Shown here one piece after another: positions 34,941 to 42,590 of a stretch of 64,000 nt of DNA. Each line of letters opens with the position of its first letter. Positions within the stretch are counted from its first letter, which is position 1. Position numbers and translations under genes: made by a program. The stretch is from positions 68,530,629 through 68,594,628 of the forward strand of contig CM076262.1 of NCBI GenBank assembly GCA_038380795.1, in the 5' to 3' direction. The notes under the pieces were generated by a model. The model had not been told where the DNA came from. It did not search any database and worked only from the letters and a program-made list of their open reading frames with translations. The stretch is from Pyrocephalus nanus (lineage: Eukaryota > Chordata > Aves > Passeriformes > Tyrannidae).

Positions 34941-37051
34941 TTTCCCTGTTTCTTAGACCTACAATCCTTAGCAAAGTGCCCTTTTTTCCCACACGCAAAG
35001 CATGGCCCTCTAGGTCGACTTGGAGAAGATGGGTGTATGATTGCCGGGCTCCCTAGCTGGGGACAATTTGCTGCCACGTGACCTGGCTGACCGCATTTAA
35101 AACACGCCATCACGTTAGCTATGGCTGCATGAACAGCCACTTGGATTTGGGTTAAATGCTCTTCTTTTGCTACATGCTTAATCATGTCTGCAATGCTTGC
35201 CCCTGCTGGCAGCGACCTTAAAATCTCTTTGGTTACTGAATTGCATTGCTGGCGCAAGCAGTCTGCTACAACCGGGCCTTTTGCCTCCGGGGGTAGGGAG
35301 GAGGAGTCCACCGCTGCCTGAAGGCGATCCACAAACTGTGTGAAAGTTTCGCTTTCAGCCTGTTTAATAGTGGACCACGGGGATGGCTTAGCAATGACTG
35401 CTGAGGCTGTGCGAATGGCTTCTCTAGCAGCACGGGTGGTTACTCTGATTTCATGTGGGCGCATACCTTCTGCTTGTGCACGCGGGGTTATCATAGTCGG
35501 GTCAGTGCCCATTAACCGCTGTAAGCTAGAGCCATGCAGCGGATGGTCTGCCCCGGCTACCGATGCCAGCTGCTTTGCACAATTATCCTCCCATTCCTGT
35601 TTAAAAACAATCATGCCTGCTCCATCAAAAATCATTCTGCAAGTTTGCTTAATGTCAAATGGAAGCAGGTCGTCTCCCCCGAAAATACCGTCTATAAGGG
35701 TAGAAACCATGGCAGAATTGAGCCCTTTCTCTGTTATGGCCTTAATAACTGATTGTATGTCTCTTGGATTTACTGGTGTATAAACTCTCCTGTCTCCTTC
35801 TGTGACTTGAACTGGGAATGCTAATGAAGCTGACTGTGCCCAGTCAGCACATGCAGTTTTAATCTCCTTCCAGTCCGTGAGAGGGGTTAGTTCTTTCTGT
35901 GGCTTAGGTTTATTTTTATTTTCATCTATAATTACATCTACATCCTTTTTCTCTTTCTCCGTACTCGAATCCGTCGCATGCCGCCCGCCTCTCTCTCTCC
36001 GCTCGCCTTGTGACTTCCCCCGACCAGTGTCTGACTCAGTGTCCGAGCTCGACTGACCAGCTATTTCCGGTCTCCGGTGCTTCTTGGACAGGCTGCGGCC
36101 CCTCCCCGCTCCCTTGTGGGTGTGCGACTGTCCGCTCCGCCTCTCTCCTGTGCAAACCGACTGCTCCCTCCTCCTTCGCTCGCCCCGCCCTCTGCTCGGG
36201 GCAATGCCTCTGCGCGAACCTTTTTTCACTCGACCACCGTAACCGACACCGCCCCCCTCGCTCGCACCCCTCTCCTCCTCGCTCGAGCTTCCCGTTTCAC
36301 TCACACTCCGTTCCCCGCTCGTACCTTCGTTATCACTTGCACTGTCCTCCCCACACTTGCTTTGGCTTTCGTCCCGCCGGCATCCTCCACTCCTTCTCCC
36401 CCTGGCCTCTCTCCTCCCCCCATCGTCCTTGTCCACAAACTTTTTCGCTGCCCTACTCCTCCGGCCAGCGTTATCTCTACCCCGCCCTTCTTCTTGCCAC
36501 CGGGGGCCATCTTGAGACCCATAGGGCGGCGGCTTGTCCTTAAACTTTTCAGACTCTGCATTTTCCATAACTTTTCTAGCCTCCTCAGCCAATTCCCCCC
36601 ACACGGTTTTAGGCGGCTCCTGCCCTGCCGTAGATGAATCAGTGTTAGAAAGTTGAGGGGAATCATCGCCCTCTTGTGTGCACTTAGGCACGGCAGAATC
36701 GTTACAGGTTGGGAGGGGTGGGGTCTGTGTAGCCGCCCCAATTCCCAATTTGGGAGCCTCCCGCAGGGATGTTTCAGCCGCTTTCCAGGTCTCCTGTTCA
36801 GATCTCGCCTTTCGCAAGGCTTGTATTACTTTTCCCCACGCCTTAAGGTGGGTTCCATGGCCTGAGGACATTGTTTCCTCAGCCAGTGCTTTAGTACATT
36901 TATCCCATACATCAGGGTGGAGAATATCCACCGGTTGGTCAATGACCCCGATTTGCAAAAGCCTTGCAACAGCAAGAGTAAAATCCTTAGATTTACAATT
37001 GATACCCCACTGTTTATAAACCTCTGATACGACCTTCACAAGGGACTCCAT
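34730..37051 (-). CDS. gag: gag: structural polyprotein with a long Arg/Ser/Gly-rich insert
   Basis: It is 773 residues from the ATG at 37,051 (context AGGAGGATGG), the first ATG of the frame; the frame is open upstream but only through non-ATG codons. Residues 1 to about 85 resemble alpharetroviral MA and start MESL, with no glycine 2 for myristoylation. PPPY at 174-177 is the late motif that recruits NEDD4-type ubiquitin ligases. Residues ~185-368 are a highly charged Arg/Ser/Gly/Glu tract with RS, RG and SSSE clusters. CA follows (about 412-635) with the major homology region at 562-580. Two CX2CX4HX4C zinc knuckles (650-663, 684-697) form NC. The length is large for the genus because of the charged insert. 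The frame is intact and is followed by pro in the -1 frame. Confidence 0.95.
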   Translation of the reverse strand: MESLVKVVSEVYKQWGINCKSKDFTLAVARLLQIGVIDQPVDILHPDVWDKCTKALAEETMSSGHGTHLKAWGKVIQALRKARSEQETWKAAETSLREAPKLGIGAATQTPPLPTCNDSAVPKCTQEGDDSPQLSNTDSSTAGQEPPKTVWGELAEEARKVMENAESEKFKDKPPPYGSQDGPRWQEEGRGRDNAGRRSRAAKKFVDKDDGGRREARGRRSGGCRRDESQSKCGEDSASDNEGTSGERSVSETGSSSEEERGASEGGGVGYGGRVKKGSRRGIAPSRGRGERRRREQSVCTGERRSGQSHTHKGAGRGRSLSKKHRRPEIAGQSSSDTESDTGRGKSQGERRERGGRHATDSSTEKEKKDVDVIIDENKNKPKPQKELTPLTDWKEIKTACADWAQSASLAFPVQVTEGDRRVYTPVNPRDIQSVIKAITEKGLNSAMVSTLIDGIFGGDDLLPFDIKQTCRMIFDGAGMIVFKQEWEDNCAKQLASVAGADHPLHGSSLQRLMGTDPTMITPRAQAEGMRPHEIRVTTRAAREAIRTASAVIAKPSPWSTIKQAESETFTQFVDRLQAAVDSSSLPPEAKGPVVADCLRQQCNSVTKEILRSLPAGASIADMIKHVAKEEHLTQIQVAVHAAIANVMACFKCGQPGHVAANCPQLGSPAIIHPSSPSRPRGPCFACGKKGHFAKDCRSKKQGNVKGRGQSNCFGRTQPPPTWNTKRPHMNVATLPQEVAAPTTHSVAQPDLSDFQNPQNLPPRAEAPAWPWQ
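34868..34946 (-). other. gag-pro -1 frameshift signal: G GGA AAC plus predicted H-type pseudoknot
   Basis: The heptamer GGGAAAC (34,946-34,940) is in phase with gag (CAG GGA AAC GTG). After a 6-base spacer, bases 34,933-34,924 can pair with 34,898-34,889 (10 bp, one G-U). Loop bases 34,910-34,904 (TGGCCGC) pair perfectly with 34,874-34,868 (GCGGCCA) to close a pseudoknot. The same heptamer serves gag-pro in Mason-Pfizer-type betaretroviruses. Heptamer phase and spacing are seen directly; folding is predicted by hand. Confidence 0.85.
36002..36550 (-). other. Segment of gag encoding the Arg/Ser/Gly-rich disordered domain
   Basis: These bases encode Gag residues ~168-350, the most unusual part of the protein. 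Arginine and lysine alternate with serine, glycine and glutamate, without stops, and there are almost no hydrophobic residues. It resembles RS/RGG-type RNA-binding or phase-separating sequence. No retroviral genus that I know carries a tract of this size between the late domain and CA. It could be a captured host segment or an expanded linker. Confidence 0.7.
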
Positions 37052-37162
37052 CCTCCTTGTTGGTCCGGGAGCGTCCTCCCCGCCAGACTGGACCCGCCGT
37101 CTGGCCACCCTTCACCCGAGCTCAGGCGAAATCCCGTCCCGGAGCTTGGCCAGTCCTCTGGG

Positions 37163-37183
37163 CTACACGGAGAACTTGGGCAT
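37163..37183 (-). CDS. Upstream ORF of 6 codons in the gag leader
   Basis: The first AUG of the leader starts 2 bases after the primer-binding site and reads MPKFSV then TAG, ending 111 bases before the gag AUG. Short leader uORFs are known in avian sarcoma/leukosis viruses, where they affect translation and packaging. A regulatory role here is inference. Confidence 0.45.
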   Translation of the reverse strand: MPKFSV

Positions 37184-37184
37184 C

Positions 37185-37202
37185 TCCCGGGTTTCGGCAC
37201 CA
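37185..37202 (-). other. Primer-binding site complementary to tRNA-Phe
   Basis: The plus strand reads TCCCGGGTTTCGGCACCA, which is the 3' end of vertebrate tRNA-Phe(GAA) with its CCA. The minus (viral) strand is therefore an 18-base perfect primer site, two bases from the 5' LTR edge. Alpharetroviruses use tRNA-Trp and most betaretroviruses tRNA-Lys, so Phe priming is uncommon in this class. Confidence 0.93.
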
Positions 37203-37204
37203 CT

Positions 37205-37480
37205 TGTTGCACGGCGACCTGGTTCGAGAAGGGCACGGTGACTACCCCTTAGTCACTCGGGCCACTAACTCACAGACACCAATGTGGTGGACGGTAGAAT
37301 GGCGTTTATTAGGTGGTGTCATGACCTTTTATAGTGCTTAATTACCCCGTCATTTCCGTCTGCTTACGGTATCACCTAAACTACTGTTGGCTGTCAGGCG
37401 TCGGAGGGGGGGGTGGTGGGTGGTTCCTGTCTTTCCGTACATCCCGAAGTCTTCCGAACGCCGGACCCTATCTACTCACA
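37205..37480 (-). repeat. 5' LTR (276 bp), proviral promoter
   Basis: Identical to the 3' LTR. It starts TGTGAGTAGATAGGG at 37,480 and ends GTGCAACA at 37,205. TATAAAA is at 37,333-37,327, with the cap site expected near 37,303. AATAAA is at 37,310-37,305 and the U5 hairpin at 37,256-37,238. Transcription runs leftward. Confidence 0.96.
37327..37333 (-). promoter_or_regulatory. TATA box of the proviral promoter
   Basis: CTATAAAAGG on the minus strand, about 147 bases into the LTR, is the only TATA-like element of the U3 region and lies at the expected distance from the inferred R region. Confidence 0.85.
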
Positions 37481-37486
37481 GCAGGG
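37481..37486. repeat. Target-site duplication, right copy (GCAGGG)
   Basis: Exact direct repeat of 31,096-31,101, directly outside the 5' LTR. Host sequence resumes as AGCAGAGCCGGG. Confidence 0.95.
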
Positions 37487-40400
37487 AGCAGAGCCGGGCA
37501 GCCCTGGGCGTCCGGGAAACCCCCGTGATCCTGCTGGGCTCTGCTCTGAGAGTTCGCTCTGGGGCTGTGTGGTGCAGCTGAGCCTCTCGGGCCAAAAAGT
37601 GCTGTTCAGAGGGCTTGGAGAAGGTCACTTCTGTGCAGTCTCGTTGGAGCCTGCAGCGAATCACCCAGGCTGAGCCATCTGATCCTGCTTTCGTTCAGTG
37701 CCCCTGTGGGTGCAAAGGCCACACACAGAGGCCAGGTCTGTCCCCAGCAGCAGACTGCAGCTTTACCCTGCGTGTTGTTTATCCTGAACACGTCCCTGTT
37801 CCATGGAAGGGATCAAACCAGGTGTGGCCTTGCTCAGGTTGTGCTGTCCAGGCTGTTTGGCCGGGGTGCTCCAGCAGCTGATGCTGGATCTGTGCCTGCT
37901 CACCTGCAGCCCCACCCTGATCCACAGCAGGGCTGGGCTCCCGAGCCAACATCACTTTGTGTTCCCCAAATTAACCAGACCACCTTATTCCAGCTTTGCC
38001 CCAGCTGTAGGAGGACAGAAGGTACCTGCTCCACCATAAAAACCTGCCAGGGCCACACTCTATTGCCAGTGCTTCCTGAGCACATGTAAGGTGGGACAGT
38101 GAATTTATCCCAGGGCAGCACTTGGAGATATATGGCAGTGGAGGTTTTGATCTTGGGGTAAAAGCCCAAAGCTACTGCCTTGCTGTTCTTTTGTTTTCTG
38201 GAATGAGCTTAACCCTAAGGGCACAAATATTGGAGAGTCTTAACTGGACCAGTGAGATGCAGCAGGTAAGACTTCCATGGTTTCTTTTAGCCAACAGCTG
38301 TGCATGGAAAAATTCTCCTAATTGTAACAACTTGTTAGGGGTTTACTGTTGTGGTTTTCCTTATTGGACTGCAACACATGAAGGAAATATAATTTTTTTG
38401 CATTTCGTGAATTAGGAAAATAGGAGTGTTTCCCAGTGATGGGACTTCCTCAAAGCCTTCCAGCCTGTCTTTGGCAGACCTGTGAAGAATGGAGGTAAAA
38501 AGACCATGAATCCCAAAAAAGGTGGTGAAATGGGCAGGCCCAGCTGCCCTGTCCTGGGGGTTTTGGTGTGGGGGTTTGGCTGGAAGGAGTGTTGTAACTC
38601 CTGTAGGGAAAATTCCTACTCACTTCTTTACTGGCTTTACTTGTGCAGCACAGGAGGCAAACACGCAGACTCCCTAGAGAAGGAGTTATTTTAAAGCCCT
38701 TTTTGTACCTAAACATCATTGATTGAATCTGGAATTTGCTGCCCAAAAAGTGAAGAATGCAAATACTAACCCCCAAATAAATTAAGCTAAGGCAATGGAT
38801 GCTTTATTGTAAGCAAAATAACACGGTGAAATAATGGAAAAATCCTGCTTAATCTTTGTGAACCACTTTTTCTACATTTCATATAGTATTTTAAAACAAA
38901 ACAGTCAGATATAAGTCCATAATGAAAGTTCTACTTGCATATCAGTCTTAATTCTGATTTATGTTGAGCAAGGTTTGGCCATACCATAGAGCATGACTCT
39001 CCTTTGTTCACTGTCCTTTCCTGGCAGCAACAACAGATCTGAAACTCTCCCTACAATCCCAATTTTTAGTGGGTTTTGTGAATTTGTTTTGCTTCCCCCA
39101 ATATATCTTTCCACTCTGCAGTTTCTGCATCTCTGAATGTGATGATTTCTATTGTGTTTTAGGTATGAGTCTCAGTCAGGATACAATCCTCTGTGTTCTT
39201 TTACTGTAATTTGGTGTAGTATTTTGTGTGGGAGCATATGTAGGTGTAGAGATAGAAATAGTAATCTTTAAAGTTCACAAAATTATTGTAAGTTGGACTT
39301 TTCTGCAGTTTAATATATTTATGAAGGACAACCTGCTGTTTTTCTTGCAGCCTCAATTATGCTGTGTGGGAATGTAGTTCTAATGTGCCAGTGGTTTCTG
39401 ATGAAACTATTCTGTAGCTCACACACAGCTGGGGAATAGGGGTGAGAACAGAGCAGTGTCTGTGCATCATCCACTTCTGTGTGTTGGAAAATCATGGTCC
39501 TGGTTAACGTAGTTCTTGCTCAAGTTCCAATCTGTGCCTATCTGCTTTCCTATTTTTACCCCAATTTATCTTTTTGGACTTGTCAACAAGCAAGAGCTCT
39601 GTATGGTCCACCCCTGCATCCTCTGTACCACATGCTGTTTGAGAGCATCTCCCCTGGGATTCCCAGGGCAGCCCTCACCCTCCTGTGAAGATGCTCCTCC
39701 TTAGAGCATGAACTGATATCTGTCTTTAGGAACCAAGTGTGAAAAACAAGGCACAAGGTGCCCTTCATGTGTCAGTTAAAGTCAGGATTTCCAGGAATAA
39801 CTGTGTTTCTGGGTGGGACTTTCTGTTTACATGCAGGAACGCTGTGAAGAGTCAGCTATTCTAATGACTCCAGTAATTGTGGCATCTCTAGCATTTGTGT
39901 TGCCTTAGGGGTCATACTTGTGAGGCACCACATCAGTACACAGGGTTAACTCAGCCCTTCTCCTCGAGCCCTTGCCCGTCTCATGACATTCAACTCTCCA
40001 ACAACTGTGGGTTCTCCCGTTCTGGCACTTAGGAGAGAGCTGGAAGTTTCTGTCAAGGGAATCGTTTCCATGTGCATTGACACTGGACAAATAAATCCGC
40101 AAATAGGAGAGGAAAACAAAGGGACCACGGAGTGAGGGGATATTACTGGAGGGTTACAGCCCAGAGACTTGGTTTTGCTTCCATCATTTCCTTTGGAAAT
40201 CCCTACACCTCACTTTACCTCAGCTGCTCCATCTATATGTACCTGTCTCAAGCTCCTTCAAAATCAGGTAATGATGGTCTGAGTATGAGTTTTTTATGCT
40301 GAACACACAGTGATCCTGCTAAACTCTAAAATCAATTTTCACCTCACCAGTTCATCTTGGAATTACTGGCATGGTAAATCTGTTTATCCCATGACTAATT

Positions 40401-42528
40401 TGCAATAGCTGGAACTTAGACATGTATAAAAATGGTCACTTTTTCAGCTCTGGCTCCCAAAGACACTAAATGCACAATGACTGTACCTACATTTCAGATC
40501 AATATTGATCAGCAGCAACAAGGCTGGCAGCTAATGAGCTCTTGTCCATTCTGCAGAGACAATAACTGGAATGAAAACCCAGCTTTAAATAAACCACCTC
40601 CCAGGCTAAAGTCTGACTGTGAGTAAGTCTCAACTGTGTCGTGCAGGGGAGGTGCTGTGGGAGAAATGGGAATGCAATCAGGAACTACACAAAGTGTACC
40701 AGGGAATACTGCCTGCTCTGTGAGCAGAATCACAATCTGCATGTACATGTGGAAAAAAAACAATCCAACAACAGAACCCACAGTGCTAAAATAAGGGAAC
40801 TCGCCCAAGCCTGAGGATTTGGAGCTCCCCCTGGCAATCCTGCACTGCCTGTGCAGCTCGGGAGCCAGAGCAGCTCAGGGAATGCAGGGGATTTCAGCAG
40901 GACATGAAGTTCAAATGCTCTTTCAACAGAGTGTAGTTGTTTGGGGAACCCCGCCCCATCGCCTGCCCACTGATGACTTACACTGGACAAGCAGCTTTCC
41001 TTCCTGTTTGCATTTCTTTTCATCAGCTTAGTGTCTATCCCTCGTGTTACTGCACTGGTGTGTTTTGGTAACTTAATTTCTTTAGCCTGCCTAGTCCCCT
41101 TGTTCTACTTCCACGTGCTGTTTCCCAAATTCCTCCTCAATCCATCCTGCAGCAGCAGAGAAGTGCTTTCGTTTCCATTCTAGTGCTGCTCTGTGTTTGC
41201 TAAAGGAGCCTCTGAACAGATCCTCTCTTGTATCAGTTGCTGAAGTTGATTATTCTGCACCCTAGAGAGGGGAAAACTGAAATGGGTAGAATTTTTTGTG
41301 TCTTCTGAAAGTTTAGTTTGAATATCAGTCTTATGCAATTTTGGCCTAATTTATCCGAGACTGTAAGTCCCACTTTTGCTTCTTTCTGATGTTGCTAATT
41401 CTCAGCACGGGCTGCAGGGAGGCTGATAGTGTACAGTCTGACTAGGAATCAGAATTCTCTGCAGCTTATCATATTTAAAGATAAGAAGGTAAGTTGTAAA
41501 GTTTTAAGAATTTTTCCAAATTCAGAGTGAAATAAAGCTGTGGTGGAAGACCATAAAACACATAAAGATAGTTCAGGACTTAATATCGTTCGTCCTTCTG
41601 GATGAAATTTATTCACGAGATTTGGATCTAAATGCCATCCTCTCTGGGATGGGACAGGTCAGCTCTTTTCCTATGATGTAATAATACAAAATGATGGAAA
41701 AGTCTTTCCCATCCAAATAAATCTGGATAATTATTCCAGTTGCCACATAGCCATCAGTGTGAATTTCTGTGATTCGCTCCAAGTTGAGATTCCCAGAGTA
41801 GATGAAAATGTGTGGATTAACACAAGGACATGCAGGCACACACACACACACACTGCAAAGGCTAGAGCTCTGCAAATAACTTGATTCCCTATCAAAGAGA
41901 CAACAAGCCATAAAATAGAATAGTTTGGAGTCAAAGAAATCCAAACAATGTGAATGCCAAGATGGCACTAATTGTCTTTCGGGATAAGAGGAGATAGTTT
42001 AGTCAAAACAGTATGAAACATTTACATGTGACTTCATGTCTTCATGATTAAATTTACCTGCAACAAAACTGTAAAACCAGTCTGAACTGATTAAAGGAAA
42101 TTCTATTGGGAATTTGTTCTCACTAAAACCACTTAATTACAATCAGAATTTCAGTCAGTGTGAACATTTGTTTCTTAAATAAAGAATTAGTAAAAATAAT
42201 GTACTCTGTTCTTGTTGTAATCACATTGCAAAACATGACTCTTTGAAAGGGAAGAGCTGCTGTGTGATCAAATAAAAATAATAGGCAGCAATGTAAGTGC
42301 ATGGGCACCTACTCCAAATTGATTTAGGTTGATAGAAGGAACAAACAAATGCTTAGTTCCCTTGAAAAATAAGTTCTGTGTATTTTCTTCATGAGAAGAA
42401 AACTATATCTATTAAATTTTAAAATTGTTCCATGTTGCAGAGTTCAAAATGTCTCCTTATATTCTAGGGATGGAGAAATAGTGAGGTTTCTATCCACATC
42501 TTTATGGAAATGGTCATTCAATAACAAT
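37487..42528. other. Host non-coding DNA right of the provirus, no gene supported
   Basis: The first 150 bases are GC-rich and continue the pre-insertion locus. The rest is AT-leaning and CpG-poor with only short chance frames. It contains a (CA)8 microsatellite at 41,837-41,853. Confidence 0.55.
41837..41853. repeat. (CA)n microsatellite
   Basis: Eight perfect CA units; likely length-variable. Confidence 0.9.
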
Positions 42529-42590
42529 CACAGAATCATGGAATGGCTTGGGTTGGGAGGGACTTCGGAGATCATCTAGTTCCAATCAGA
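42529..42590 (-). mobile_element. CR1 retroposon 3' tip
   Basis: CACAGAATCATGGAATGGCT, TTGGGAGGGACTT and ATCATCTAGTTCC are the reverse-oriented 3' terminus of CR1, truncated after about 60 bp. Confidence 0.85.

Larger units (their letters stand above)
31102..37480 (-). mobile_element. Endogenous retrovirus: class II gag-pro-pol, gamma-type env, internally deleted
   Basis: A 6,379-bp provirus lies on the minus strand between perfect 6-bp target duplications. Its order is 5' LTR, tRNA-Phe primer site, gag, pro, pol (polymerase only), env, polypurine tract, 3' LTR. The LTRs are identical (276 of 276 bases) and no stop or frameshift damage is seen in gag, pro, the retained part of pol or env, so integration is recent. 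RNase H and integrase are missing through one deletion near 33,400. Three frames joined by two -1 shifts recall betaretroviruses. The Gag start and the AUG-less env recall alpharetroviruses. The Env is of gammaretroviral type. The copy cannot encode its own integrase, so it is non-autonomous now. Confidence 0.97.

Noticed and set aside
36010..36637. Plus-strand Ser/Pro/His-rich frames opposite gag
   Set aside because: They are antisense shadows of the Arg/Ser/Gly-rich Gag tract.
37052..37108. N-terminal extension of Gag (19 codons upstream of the ATG)
   Set aside because: The extension starts at GTG. The first ATG, in good context, is at 37,051 and matches the start of an MA-like domain.
31102..37480. 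Provirus as an intact, replication-competent retrovirus
   Set aside because: RNase H and integrase are absent, so this copy cannot integrate on its own.
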